From the NCBI GenBank assembly GCA_021234155.1, contig JAJEKV010000171.1, positions 62,001 to 126,000 on the forward strand: DNA of 64,000 nt. Reading direction: 5' to 3'. Made by a program: the position numbers and the translations under genes. The DNA is from Isoetes taiwanensis (taxonomy: Eukaryota; Streptophyta; Lycopodiopsida; Isoetales; Isoetaceae). The notes under the pieces are model-generated. The model saw nothing but the letters and a program-made list of their open reading frames with translations, was not told where the DNA came from and made no database searches. Every line of letters starts with the position of its first letter. Positions within the stretch are counted from its first letter, which is position 1. Of this stretch, positions 34,946 to 46,735 are shown one piece after another.

Positions 34946-35343
34946 CATTTCTGATTGTGTAGGTTGCAATCATGGACTTGGTTGTGTTAATTTGCCATAT
35001 AATTCTTGATCGAGGACGATCAATCCCAAGAAGGGGAGGAATTGATATGATGGCGCTCGTGGGAGTGGTTGTCGGGAGCAAAAGTAGGAGAAAGAAAGCT
35101 GTAAATGTTTATGTTAACCCTTGGACCCAAGCATCTTAGTGAATATACAATAAGTTAAGTTAGCAATTATCTTTAGCTAGACCATTGGTGGATATTTTTA
35201 TCTAATACTAGTAATGGTACCCAGCATTGCTGGACATAAGTTGGGAACTTGTGTGGACGGAAACCTGTTCAGCTCTAACTCCTTTTCATAAATCTAAAAA
35301 CCAACCCCAGTGTTGGTGGGCTATAAGAAGTTTTTATGCATTA

Positions 35344-35650
35344 GAAATTGCTTTCCTTTGCCTTTTTCTCTATCCTCTGTTTCCACTTTTTCTTTCCCAT
35401 TTTCATTTTCCTCCACACTTTTCTTTTTCCTTTTCTCATTTCCCCTACACATTTTCTGTTTCCGTTTTTTCTTTTTTAACCGTCTCTTCCCTCCCTCGCT
35501 TCACTTTCCCATTCCCTTTTCTCTGTTTTCCTTTATTGATGGACATTTTCCCTTCGCTTTTCATCCTTTCCCTGCTCTCCCCCTTCTTTTCTTTTTTCTC
35601 TTTCGCCTTCGCTTTTCCATGCCTTTTTTTTCATTCCCAATTTCTCACAT
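35344..35650 (+). repeat. Pyrimidine-rich tract, copy 2
   Basis: Counterpart of 17120-17425, with only a handful of substitutions. Confidence 0.9.
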
Positions 35651-36049
35651 TCATGTGCACTAGAGGAAAAATGAGATTACATTTTGTCCCATTAAGGGAT
35701 GCTTAAAATGCCATGTCAGCTTTTTAAACTGCCCAATAAGAGAAGAGATCCAGTATATCTCATTCCAGTATTATGTGGCAGCCAATATAAGAAATAAGCA
35801 AAAAATCATATTTTTTTAAGGTTAACGCATATGACCATATTGAAATACATTATAACCATATATCATTGGAAAGAGCTTTTCATTTCGCATCTAATGCAAC
35901 AAACGCCGCAACATTTTGACAAGTGGATCAAAAGTTATGGGGGAAAAACAACAACAATGAAGTTGGTGCTGCATTAATTGCAGTTAATAGAGGGTAGCCA
36001 TTCCATTGGAGGATTCTTATGGGGATGAAATGAGATCTCAAATTTCCTC

Positions 36050-37835
36050 TAATACCTATTTTTCTCCTTTCTCCACCCTCTTCTCCTTTTCCCCTTGCCC
36101 ATTCCTTCATCATTTTGTTTTCCTTTTCCATGCTCCTTCTCTCTTCATTTTTTTCCTCTTCCCCTTTTTCCTATGCTCTTTTCCCTTTCTCTTCTATCAT
36201 TTCCCACTCTCATTTTTCTCGTGCCCTTATTCCGTTCCCTTCCCCCCTTTTCGCCTTTTTTTTTTCCTTTCCCTTTCCTTTTTATCCTTTCCCTGCTCTT
36301 CCCCTTTTCCTGTGCTCTTTTTCCCTTTTCTTTCCCCCTTCGTTTTCATTTTTCTCTTTCCCAGTCTCGTGTCATTTTTCCGTTTCCTTTTTTCCCACCT
36401 TTTTCATGTGCCCTTTTTCCTCCTTTTCCCAATCTCTTCCCTTTTCTACATGCCCATTCCTCCTCCCCTTTTTTTTTTTCTTTCCTCACGCTCTTTTTTG
36501 CCTCCTTTTTGCTGGTTCCTCACCCTTCATCCCTCTTCCCCCTTTTTCGGTGCTTTACCCTTCTCTTTTCCCCTTTTCCTCCTCCTAATTCCCTTCTCTT
36601 TCCCCCTTGTTGCCTCTCTTTTTCTTTTTCTTTGTTCTTTCCTTGTATAACACATTTGTGCAGTTTTTCCACTTCCCCCTTTGTTCTTTTCCTTTTTTCT
36701 TTTTGTTTCCCCTCCTACTCTTTTTTCATTTTTTTTCCCGCCCTCTCCCCTTCCCTTTTTTTTCCTTTCTTTCCTTTTTCCTTTTCCTTTCCTTTTTTCT
36801 TCTTTCCCTTTCTTCCTTTCTAGCTTTTATTCTTTTTTTCTTTACCCCTTTTCACTTTAATTCTTTTTACTTTTACCCTTTTTACTTTTTTCTTTTCCTT
36901 TTTCCTCTTTCCTTTCCTTCTTTTTTCTTTTCCATTTTTCCTTCTTCTTTTTCTCCCCTTTATCTTTTTTTGCCCTCTTCCTTTTTTCCCTTCCCCTTTT
37001 CTTTGTTTCCTTCTCCCATTTCTCTTTTCGACTATCGGATTGAGTGAATTTTAGCCATCGGTTCTTTTACCCTTCCCTTTCCTTTTTTTCCTTCTCTTTC
37101 GTTTTTCCCCTTCCTTGCCTTTTTTTGGTACTTATCTCCCTTTTTTTTTTTTTGTTTCCCTTTTCCTTCTTTCCCCTTCCTTTTCCTTTTTTCCTTCTTT
37201 TTTTCCTTTATCTTTTTTTCCCTTCTCCTTTTCCTTTTTCCTTTTTCCTTTTTCCATTTCCCTTTTCGACTATTGGATTTAGTGAATTTTGGCCAACAAT
37301 CCTTTTACCTTCCCCTTTTCCCTTCTCTCCTTTTATTTCACTTTTCCCCTTCCTTGCCTTTCTTTTTTTCCCTTTTCTCCCTTCCCCTTTTTGGTTTTCT
37401 ATTTTCCCTTTTCCATTTTTTCTTCTTTTCTAGCTTTTATTCTTTTTTGCTTTACTTTTTTTCACTTCGTTTCATTTTGCTTTTACCCTTTTTTACCTTT
37501 TTTTTCTTTCCTCTTTTATGCCATTTTCTTTTTCCCTCTTTCCTTTCCTTGTTTTCCTTTTCTATTTTTTCCTTCCTTTATTTTTTCCCTTTATCTTTTT
37601 TTTTTCCTTCCCCTTTTCCTTTTACCTTTCCCTTTTCCCTTTTCTCCTTCTCTTTCCCCTTTCCCCATCTTTGCCTTTTTTTTGTTCCTTTTCTCGCATC
37701 CCTTTTTTGTTTTCTAGTTTCCATTTTCCATTTTTTATTTTTTCATATTCCTATTTCCCCTTTTCCCTTTCTTTTTTTCCTTTTGTCCTTCAATTTTCCC
37801 TTCCCTTTTTCCTTTTCCCTTTGATTGTTCGACTG
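36050..37835 (+). repeat. 1.8-kb homopyrimidine region with higher-order spacing
   Basis: Almost pure C/T on the plus strand for about 1.8 kb (TTTCCC, TTCCTTTT and similar). It is interrupted by short mixed islands: CGACTATCGGATTGAGTGAA (37029), CGACTATTGGATTTAGTGAA (37267) and CGACTGTCGGATTGAGGGAA (37830). The first two are followed by similar TTTT(A/G)GCCA sequence and lie 238 bp apart, which shows amplification of a unit of island plus tract. Frames of more than 200 codons here are Phe/Ser/Pro repeats with no gene features. Confidence 0.93.
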
Positions 37836-37984
37836 TCGGATTGAGGGAATCATATCGAAGCAATGGTCAAGATGAAATTTTAATTGAAGACACGTGCATA
37901 TCATCTCTACTGTTGGTCGATCAAATCCTCAACCGTCCAATCTAGGTCTCCGTTGAAGACACACGCTATAATTTTTATAATATA

Positions 37985-38415
37985 AAGAAGATAAGATAGG
38001 ACAAGTTATAAACCATAAGCTAATATAAGACCCTTAGAAACTATAGTAAACTATTATTATAGCTAAGAAAGTTACGCATCTATTATATCAATGGGCACAA
38101 AGGGGTACTTTTAATGGTAAAAAGGGACTTGGGCTAAATATAAGGACGGCATTCAAGTAAGGCTTATTAAGGGATAGCTTTAACTTTTTCTAAAGGAAGT
38201 GAATGTTATATAAGGAGGCAACTATGTAAGCATTGGGTGGTTGGGGGCAGGAGAGGAGCTTGTTTCTATCCCAATTGAAGATCTAAGCCTAATTCTGAGC
38301 CTAGCCTATTCCTCAAATTTATGTTTTTGCTACAAAGGATTTGTAGTGGCTAACTTGCTTTAATTCCTTTCTTTGGTTTTTGCAATAGATCTTTGAAGAC
38401 TAGCTAATCATATCA
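37985..38415 (+). repeat. 3' LTR of the LARD-like element
   Basis: Matches the 5' LTR at about 31300-31802 apart from a deletion of about 100 bp near 38375 and an insertion of GGTGGTTGGGGGCAGGAGAG near 38240. It ends TATCA at 38415. A TATATAAGG box near 38213 (also near 31528) is a plausible promoter. Confidence 0.8.
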
Positions 38416-38466
38416 CCATCATTGCATCATCTTATAGTTTCAGATCTGGCCGATTGTTCTTGATGT

Positions 38467-41400
38467 TGTTTGGATTCTTGGCATACACCCTGCAGCAGCA
38501 GTCCATGACTGCCGGATGCTACAAAGCTGCCATGCTCATGATCACAAAACAAGAACAAGACAAGGAAATATGTACAAAGAATGAAGGGGAACGTGGCCAA
38601 ATGAGGCTCTCCAAATATGAGATAAACCTGAGTACATCTGAAGAGGCTCCGGTCTAATATAGTGTAGACCGCAAATCTGAGCCGTACATCTAACTAAATC
38701 TAATCCCTACACTTATGTTAACCTAATCATGCCAAGTGTCAGTCTGCCACCACTGACACCTAACATGTGCATGCACCTAACATGTGCATGCACAATGTTA
38801 ACCACTAGGTGGTTAACACTTTGCCTCCCCTAAAAGTTTTTAGCCGAAAACATGCTGGACTTTTATAAGACAAGTCGACAATTACAACATGGTAGGGGTA
38901 AAATGATAGTAATGGTAATGGTTTGTTGTGTCGTAGAAAGATCTTCATGAAGGCATTGATGACTAGGATCCGAAGGAATGTCGATCTGAGAACACGGATC
39001 ATAGGGCTGGGGCAAGAAAAACATGAAGACTATCCCCTTATATCATGGAGAAGTCCATTTGAACAAACAATGCCCAAAATTTTACTTAAAACAAGTATTA
39101 TAGGGGCTTAAAAGGTAAGCACCATAAAAGCGTGCCGTGATCAGCCATAGGGGGGCGTGAACTTTTTTTGTCGCAGTTAGGCGTGGGGCGTGAGCATGGG
39201 CGTGGCGTGGCGTGGGTGTGCGTGATCGGAGGAACAAAAGCGTGGGCGTGGGTGGCGTGACAAAGCGTGGGTTGGCCGTGGAGATGGGCCGTGAGGCGTG
39301 GCCGTGGCCGTGGGCGGTTATCAGCCAGCAATATTGGCGTGGGCGTGGGCGTGAAATATTGGCGTGGGCGTGGCCCGTGGGTACAATCAGGAGAAAGTGA
39401 GTGAGCAGGTTCCCACACGTGAATAGAGCACGGCGTGAAAAGAGGAGGACCTAAAAAGTGCAGAGGTGAGCCACAGCGCGGCCAAATCTGAGCCGTTAAG
39501 TGAAAAAACCCTAGTAGAGTAGGGTATGCGATACAGACAGGAAAGAATGCCAAAACGACCGCCGGATTTGCTGGAACAACATTTTTTTCTTGATTCGTCT
39601 GGGACAGTGGGAGGGCGGCCTGATTTGGGGCGAACTTAGACTAAGGCGGTTCCGGCAGCTTCGGAGGTTGCTAAAATGCCTGGTTCGGATATGGTGCCGC
39701 TGCCAATAGATAATTGCTGAAGATGCCCTGTTCTTTTGGAATAGAAGGTGTGCAAATCGTCGAGATTGGCCAACTGGAGTCCCGTGTGTATGCTTGGGAG
39801 CTGAATGTGAGTGAGATCTGAAAAATGTCTTGACCTCTCTTGTATTCTGAGATGCCTCAGAAAGAACGATTTGTGCAGGTTGTTGGGTTGCTCCAGACTG
39901 AAAAGGAATGCTTGAATCGGCGGAAATGGTGGCCAAAATCATGCTGAAAAACTTGATGGATCCAGATCAAGAGTCGGTGCCCATAGAAGTACAAAGCCAT
40001 GGCTTATATATTGGTGAGGAAGAAGCCAAGGGAACAACATGTAAAGATTCTGCTGAAAATATTTTTGTGCTCCAATCATGGCCGGAACTTTGATGTGCTG
40101 AGAATGCTTGTGTGCATATGATGAAGACCAGAGAGACGGGAGAAATCCAAGGTTGAGGCTTCAAGGTTGAATAGTTGCTTCAATCCAATTTGTGCTTGAA
40201 TAGTGCTCTATAGCCGGTATCTGCATGAGGCAGATGAATGGGGGCTAGCAGGGATGCTGGCCCTCTTAAAACTCAATAAAAAAGAGGATTGCTGTGTGCA
40301 GATGCAGACTGATGGAAAGTATTGGAGGAAGAACTCGAATCCTTCTAGAGCCGGAGATGCTAGAATGATTTCTTGGTACTGATAAAATGAACTTTGATGC
40401 AGGTACTGATACGATTTCGAGAGAAAGAACTCTGATGCTTCCTTTGTTGAATAGGCAGGGACGAGTCTGGTGCAGATGAACTACATGCAGAAGCAGATAC
40501 ACGCCCTTGAGAAATCTGTCTGATAGTTGATGTTGACTTTTGTGGATTGGCAGGAACCAGAAAGAGATAAAGCTGTAAATCAATAATCTCTAGCCCAGGT
40601 AATAGGAACTTTTGGGCTCAAAGGGGGCTAGCCAAGTGCTGGCCCTCTGCCAAATAATCTGAAAAAGAAATTTTCGTAAAAACCTGAGACTTGAAGAGGC
40701 AGATGAGGTAAAGATCCCTGTAGCATCGTGTGAATATTTTTGGGTGTGCAGAAGCACGAAATTTCTGATAAGCCAAGATAAACAGAAGAAGATAAACAGA
40801 AGATGATAAAAAATGATCAAAGACATGATTTTTTCTGATAGCTTTTTCAGCAGAGAAAAGATAAAAACACTTGATTTTTTCTTGAGTTTGTTGCAGAGAG
40901 GAGTGCTGTCACCACTCTAGAAATCAAACCGCAAAAGCGTACTTGCGCACTTGAAAACGAGTCTTGAGAACAGATTTCTGAAATTAAAGTTGATCATTCA
41001 GCGTAATCATCAATTTGTTTGGAAAAACAAAGGCCTCAAGCGGATACACAAATCGACTTGGTTTGGCAAACTAAGGAAACCTAACGGGGAAGAATAGTAT
41101 ACAAGAAGTCTTCAAAGCGGGAAAAATTGGGCAGCAAGACAACAGCAAGCGGCAAGGGAGAAAAAAATGATCACGGCGAGCAGAGCATAACTTGGCCCAA
41201 TGTTTGGATTCTTGGCATACACCCGCAGTGGCCGATCCATGACTGCCGGATGCTACAAAGCTGCCATGCTCATGATCACAAAACAAGAACAAGACAAGGA
41301 AATATGTACAAAGAATGAAGGGGAACGTGGCTAAATGAGGCTCTCCAAATATGAGATAAACCTGAGTACATCTGAAGAGGCTCCGGTCTAATATAGTGTA

Positions 41401-41552
41401 GACCGCAAATCTGAGCCGTACATCTAACTAAATCTAATCCCTACACTTATGTTAACCTAATCATGCCAAGTGTCAGTCTGCCACCACTGACACCTAACAT
41501 GTGCATGCACCTAACATGTGCATGCACAATGTAAACCACTAGGTGGTTAACA
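38467..41552 (-). mobile_element. Complete small LTR retrotransposon, non-autonomous
   Basis: Two 352-bp LTRs (38467-38818 and 41201-41552) begin TGTTTGGATT and end GGTTAACA on the plus strand, with TGTT/AACA termini. A perfect 5-bp target duplication GATGT flanks them (38462-38466, 41553-41557). A purine-rich tract reading AGGGGAGGCAAAG on the minus strand abuts 38818, so the element runs on the minus strand with its 5' LTR at the right. The LTRs differ at only a few places by eye, so insertion is fairly recent. The 2.4-kb interior has no gag or pol frame and contains a GCGTGG minisatellite. The sequence after the 5' LTR (TTGGGCCAAGTTATGC) does not match the iMet primer site. Confidence 0.92.
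39171..39385 (+). repeat. GCGTGG-rich minisatellite
   Basis: Irregular array of GCGTGG, GGGCGTGG and GCCGTGG over about 210 bp, strongly G-skewed on the plus strand, inside the small LTR element. It includes a short duplication around AATATTGGCGTGGGCGTGG. Confidence 0.9.
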
Positions 41553-41660
41553 GATGTTGGATTCTTGGAGCCATGCCAAGGCCTTTTCCTAGAATTCAGA
41601 GCATTTTGGTTTCTTATTTGATTTTGTGTCTGTTTGTGCTTTGAAACATTTGTAATGCAG

Positions 41661-41912
41661 ATGGTATACCATCTAGTGTTCCGGAGAGCATCATTAGTCT
41701 TGGCTCTCCTGATGAGGAAGTATATCAGAGGGCTCTAAGATATCCAGGCCTGTGACGCCTTCTCCTACATCTCCTACGTATGCTTTAATCTTAAGGGGAT
41801 ATATCCTTTGAATCAGAACCTAGAATTGTGAATGCATCTACCCATGAACCGGGCATTGAAACAATTGAAGCTGATGAATTTTTAATAATGATGGATTGTG
41901 AGACAGATTAAG
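41661..41912 (+). pseudogene. Coding-like gene relic, unidentified
   Basis: After a good acceptor (TTTGTAATGCAG) a frame reads DGIPSSVPESIISLGSPDE and EVYQRALRYPGL to a stop. A +1 frame continues RPVTPSPTSPTYAL, and a further frame reads ESEPRIVNASTHEPG and EADEFLIMMDCETD. The Ser/Pro/Glu composition over three successive frames suggests a decayed real exon. I do not recognise the protein. Confidence 0.35.
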
Positions 41913-42208
41913 TAAGTCGCATTTAATTAAAGTGGGCCAGATCCTGATGTTTGGATCTCGTATTGAAAATGGAACTCATATTAAAAGAAAAAAAATATTG
42001 AATTGAATGCATGTATAGAATTACACATCATACACCAAGAAATGGGTCACTTATTTTCCTCATAAATATTACAAGCCACGAGTCGAGAAAGTTTTCAAGC
42101 TTCTCAATTTTATCTACCCTCAGCATGGAGGTTGCTCATGGCTTTGTCCATCTCCCTTTTGGGGATCTTGTGGGTCTTATCCTTTGAAATGTGACAAGTT
42201 GGATATGA

Positions 42209-45200
42209 TCATACCACACACTCCACCAATTCCCTCATTTGAGGATCAAAATGATTTGTCCTCCATTTCTTCTCCCAGCAGTCGGTGTATTGCTCCTTCA
42301 AGTTACCCCTCTTGTGCCTTCCAACGAGCTCCCAATATTGATCCTGGAATCCAGGACACAACTCCTCTCCATCAGGCATGGTGGTGGTAATATCAGAGAG
42401 TGCCACCCCTAACCAAATTGGACAATCCTCATCGTCAGGCCTTACGAGCACAAAGTAACCTTCCTTGATATCTTCAAAAGGATCCCATTCAGGAAGATCA
42501 AACCACTTCGGCTTTGAGGCCTTGCTTCCCACAAACCACTTGGAGCCATTGTTAGGACCCAAGTCAACTTTCTTAGATGTGCTTGCTCCATGAGAACCCT
42601 CCCATCTAGACTCTGGTAAGAACCTGTCTCTTAGCTTTCCCCCGCATGGTTGTTCTGTTTCTAACCATGTCACAACTTTCTCTTAATAATTGATTAGAGA
42701 GTCCATGTGATTTTTCTTCAGGGTGGAGGTGTGCTTTCCATTTCGAACATCCTCCAAGTGCGTTATATAATCCTTGATTCCCTTCATTAGTTGGCTAGAG
42801 TCTTTAACAGTCTTGAAGGGAAGAAGTGGTTTTGGCTCTCCTCTAAGAATAAGAACTTCACCTGTAGCCCCCCTTTGCCACAACTCGATTCCTTGTACAA
42901 GCATCCATAACTTATCACCGGTCTCCACTTATATTGCATGATCGGTATTCCATCCCTGACCAAAACTTGAACTGAAGCGGCTTGTGTGTCCTGTCAACTG
43001 ATCCTTACCATCTAGCAAGTATCCCTCGACAAATGATTTCCAATCTGCAACCTCATCCATCAAGAAAGCCATTGGGTTGGGGTCAATACAGCTCTCAAAC
43101 ACATCCATTAGGTCAGGGAGGCTAGTCACGTTTTCTCTCTTGAGCTTGGTAGAGAAAGTTTTGAAGAATATATCTATATCATTATGTGTATGCCCAACCA
43201 TCATGAATCCCACCTTCACAATCTTGAATACTCCCACTGCTGTCAAGTATGACATTGCCCCAAACATCTATCTATTCTTGTTTTCTTTCCAACAATTGTC
43301 CACAGTTGTTTCTCAAGTAAGGGGATAAAAATATGGCCAGGCGTTCAAAATTATATGAAATAAATAGCAAATACACAATGTTCTAATAATATGACCAGGT
43401 GTTCATATTTATATGAAATAAAAAAACACGATTAGATGTTTATATCAAAAAACCTAAGTTCAAATTCAACAATTATACAATGGTCTAAAAAACATGACCA
43501 GATGTTCATATTTATACTCGGAATCATTACAAATGCACAAATAAAAAATCCAAGTGAGTTTAATTTAGCAAATACCTAGAGCTTTAAGAAACCAAGAACA
43601 AATATAGTAGAATAAATTGTTCCTCAGGATTCGAATCTGAATATATCCAATGTGAAAGAAAATTGAAAACCTACCTATATCTTCATGCATGCATTCTATG
43701 GAGCCTCATCCCAAGTCCTCCTTGTTTCTTTCGACACCTTGGATGTGAGCTTCTTTATCTGCCTTTGGTAGCAAAGTGATCAAAGCCTCAAAAATGGGGG
43801 CCGAGGGAGAATACCGGTCCCTTCTATCAATCCTCTCTCTAGTGTTCTCAAACATTTGAAAATAGAACTCACATGGAAATTCGGATCATCCCTCCATAGA
43901 TCAAACACAAATGACCATAAGTGCCAGTTCTATGCCCATGTGTCAAGACACCCGCCAAGCTTACTTTCATCTGAAAAGTGTTTTGACAATGCTTGAGCAA
44001 AGGATCTAGCTTTGGCAAGAAAGTCTTGTGTTGGTCCATCGTATCATGAATTATACACAAAAATTTGTCAGGCTGCATTTGGGAAAATGTTCTCCACTGC
44101 CAATATAGCTGTCTACAAGATATTTCGTCTGATTGGTGATCTGCAAATTGCTCCCTAATTTCCATTCTTTCTTTCTCTATTGTAGTGATGCAAGTGTATC
44201 CTTCAATTGCAAGTGTTGCACTTTGAGAATGGCATGTGTTTGCAAGACACACACGTCTGAGAAGTGAGTTTTCCATAACCTACTGAAAGATGATTGAGAA
44301 AGAGGCCGACCTCCAGTAGTTTCTAGAATGGAGTTGACCTCTTTAAGGCACTCTTTCTGGATGTAATGTTGTGGCAACACGCTTTGGACCACTCGTACAC
44401 CGTGCTCGTTCACCTTCGACTTATGCGGCATAGATTGGAACATGTATCTCACAAAGCTCTCAAAGACTGCAATGGCCCTCAAAGTGTTTGCTCTAGATTT
44501 CAAAGTCAGTGCATTGCCATGCAGGAACAACCTGTGCCCTTTTTTGACATGCTTCCCAGTATCTGTAAAATAATGTCTTGCTCAGGTCAAAAATCCATCT
44601 TAATGCTCTCATACATACCTTCAAGCCCCTCAATTGATAAAGTAATATTCCTGTGTTTTCATCATAGCAGGAATTTCTATACAAGGAGTAGATGAAATTA
44701 ATCCTGTCTTTCTGAAGTTGTCCAATGTATTGGGACCTTATTTCCACAAGGTCATCCACACTATACTGAATTATACAATCTAGAGTGCAATACTCTTGTC
44801 CCCTAATTGCTTCTAAGTTTTCTTTGGTTGGTGCCATACTTTCCATCCTTCGTAAATATCTGTCACTTCAGCCCTTTTGGGCACCCTTGGCTGCCTTTTA
44901 TGAAACATGTAATGCCTCTTCCTCGTAATCAAAGGATGCTCATCCACCATCAAACCTTCCACATTGCTTGGGCTGGGCCTCAGGGTATCTACTTCAGTTG
45001 GGCCTTCTAGGTTCTCACCATTCTTGTATGTAATATGTCTAATTGGCCATCTTAACTGAGTTTGAGACTCGAGCAACCCGGAGCGCACAATGCAGTCACT
45101 GGAGCTTCCCAGGGACATGATTGTATCAACCTGGATAAGAAGCTCCCCAATGCCAACACCAAGATGATCATCTCCCAGCCTTTCATCATTCACACTATTA

Positions 45201-45290
45201 GATGGATCCACTGCAGTTATGATGCCCACTGCAAAGACCGTCCCGCTGCAGGTGCAACAATAAGCAATCCATCTTCCTCCATTGGAGCCT
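42209..45290 (-). pseudogene. DUF7869-type mobile-element gene B, decayed
   Basis: Minus-strand blocks in protein order: a Glu/Ser-rich N-terminus (45229-44813), a region with FIYSLYRNSCYDENTGI and LRGLKVCMRALRW (44846-44493), and a GGRPLSQSSFSRLWKTHFSD block (about 44310). The DUF7869 core follows, with FLCIIHDTMDQHKTFLPKL and LTHGHRTGTYGH (44080-43910). After an AT-rich interruption (43270-43868) comes KVGFMMVGHTHNDIDIFFKTFS (about 43205). The C-terminal module GYFVLVRPDDEDCPIWLGVAL is near 42445, with a short tail to 42209. Cysteines expected after the FSRLW motif are replaced. Frames change at least five times. It is related to copy A in domain order but clearly diverged, so the two are separate insertions and not one duplication. 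Confidence 0.78.
43330..43540. repeat. Degenerate short repeat inside DUF7869 copy B
   Basis: Three spaced copies of ATG(A/G)CCAG(G/A)TGTTCATATT-type sequence, at about 43332, 43397 and 43493. They lie in the AT-rich stretch that splits the DUF7869 core, which may be an intron or an insertion. Confidence 0.6.
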
Positions 45291-46007
45291 GAGGCAATGT
45301 CTGGTGTTTGGCTTACTTAGCTCAATTCTGCTTTCAAGTGCTCATTAAATGAAAGAAGACATTCAACATGGAATATTAATATGTAGCATAATAACAGGGG
45401 GTTTCTTTTGTATTTTTATACTGTTTTTTCCTATGGTTTTGCTATGATTTGGTGAATGTATCTGATGGAGTGTACTAATAAGTATTTCTAGAGTGCGCAT
45501 ACATCTTTGCATTGATTTTTTGCTCTTTTTAATGGTTAGCACCCATGTATTTGTCGAGATGTACAAGAAAATATATGTACAACCCTCCTTTGCATGCGAG
45601 AGTCGAAAAGGGCATATTTTAGGGTTCGAGGCATATGGTCTCTCTTACGGAATCGACTTCTCTACGCTCTCATATTCTGGGCAGAATCGGCCCCAACACC
45701 TCCTTTTCCGAGCCGGGGAAGCATTTTTCTCGGATAGACATGGCGGAGTAACAGGGGATAGCATTTTTCTCGGAACAGGGGATGGGCTCTGGCGTAACAG
45801 CAGGTAGAGTGTATCTCACATTATTACTAGCTCAGGAATCGCCCATCTACAGCCTTTTTAGCCCCCTTGCATTTCAAACCCTGTTCCGTTGTATTAGATG
45901 TTCATGCAAGCCAAGGACCAGCATGGTTTTGTATGAAATCGGGGGCTACTTTATCTGGCTCAAAACTGCAGATGTTTACAGTCCGTTGCAGTTTATGCAT
46001 CTAAAAT
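45291..46007 (+). other. Unassigned DNA with short open frames
   Basis: A GC-richer patch (45570-45810) contains a repeated GCATTTTTCTCGGA motif (45720, 45759) and ends CAGCAG-GTAGAG. I recognise no product and claim no gene. Confidence 0.4.
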
Positions 46008-46190
46008 GCTTAAAGAACAAAGATATTTTTTCTTTTGGTTTTACCACGTAGCCTTGAGAGAAGAGGATTCCGTGGTTGTAATTGCTTATCCGTTGAAATT
46101 GCTTAAAGAAGAAGAACAAAGGTATTTTTATTTTTGGTTTTACACAGAAGGCAGAGAAGAGGATTTCGTGGTTGTAATTGCTTATCTATT
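46008..46190 (+). repeat. Tandem duplication, 93-99-bp unit, in an open frame
   Basis: GCTTAAAGAA at 46008 and 46101 each begin a unit that continues through TTTGGTTTTAC, AGAGAAGAGGATT and GTGGTTGTAATTGCTTAT. The copies have diverged by about 15 percent by eye, yet the frame stays open across both (46006-46269). The resulting peptide repeat (YFFFWF…EEDSVVVIAY) is not recognised. Confidence 0.8.
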
Positions 46191-46611
46191 CTATTCTAGA
46201 AGAAGGGTGTTTCCGTTCATTTATTTACATGTAAGAAACGATGAAGCTGATGAAATTATTCAGAGTTGATGTCTAGAGATGCCAACTGGGAAAGCATTGG
46301 AATGTACTCGGATGATAGCTTGGGGTGCGGGCTTTGGCAAACCACTTTCGACAACACTTCTCAAGCTTTCGGCGGATTTTGGTGATTCATTTGTTGCTTC
46401 AAGCGAGGGCATCTTCACATCTGTTGGTTTTGGACAAGGCCGTTCCATAATTTATTTGCGGGTTCAATTTATTTTGCATTGCATAGGAAACTAAGATTGT
46501 TATACGCAAATCATGTTTGAATTATGTAATCATCCACCTTAAAGTTCTCTGATTACGCAACCTATTTATCTTTCTGTGGAAGGTCAGACAAGTGCATTTG
46601 TTGATCAAAGC

Positions 46612-46735
46612 CCGTGGGAATACTTTTGCTAGTTATATATGCATATGCTTCAACTTGTGGTGAGCTTTAAAATCCGTGGGAATACTTTTGCTAGTTATAT
46701 ATGCATATGCTTCAACTTGTGGTGAGCTTTAAAAT
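46612..46735. repeat. Tandem duplication, 62-bp unit
   Basis: Two essentially identical units beginning CCGTGGGAATACTTTTGCTA at 46612 and 46674. The near identity means a recent duplication. Confidence 0.9.

Larger units (their letters stand above)
29436..35783 (+). repeat. Segmental duplication, copy 2
   Basis: Matches 13282-17559 from ATAGCACAATGGCAC through ATGTGGCAGCC. It keeps the LINE 3' end with its A-run and the full LTR, and has a later 1.46-kb retroposon insertion. After 35783 it continues into unique LTR-element DNA, so copy 2 is the more complete locus and copy 1 is probably derived from it or from a common source. Confidence 0.9.
31300..38415 (+). mobile_element. Large non-coding LTR retrotransposon (LARD-like)
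   Basis: The 5' LTR spans about 31300-31802 and the 3' LTR about 37985-38415. They share AGGACAAGTTATAAACC near the start, GGAGTGAATGTTATATAAGG or close variants in the middle, and GCTAATCATATCA at the end. An iMet-type primer site follows the 5' LTR. The 6-kb interior has no gag or pol frame; it holds 29-bp repeats, a 1.46-kb nested retroposon and a 1.8-kb homopyrimidine region. The 5' LTR contains an extra 100-bp segment (AAGTCTCTTGCTC…) missing from the 3' LTR, and the left edge is uncertain. I did not find a target duplication. Movement would need proteins from a related autonomous element. Confidence 0.72.

Noticed and set aside
36006-37844. Long open frames (up to 242 codons) rich in Phe, Ser, Pro and Leu
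   Set aside because: They exist only because a C/T-only sequence has almost no stop codons. All three frames are open at once and there is no start context or domain.
39098-39553. His/Thr/Pro-rich 151-codon minus frame
   Set aside because: Arises from the GCGTGG minisatellite within the small LTR element.
46279-46494. 71-codon frame ending in ADFGDSFVASSEGIFTSVGFGQG
   Set aside because: Looks coding, but both strands are open, no family was recognised, and no splice partner or promoter was found.
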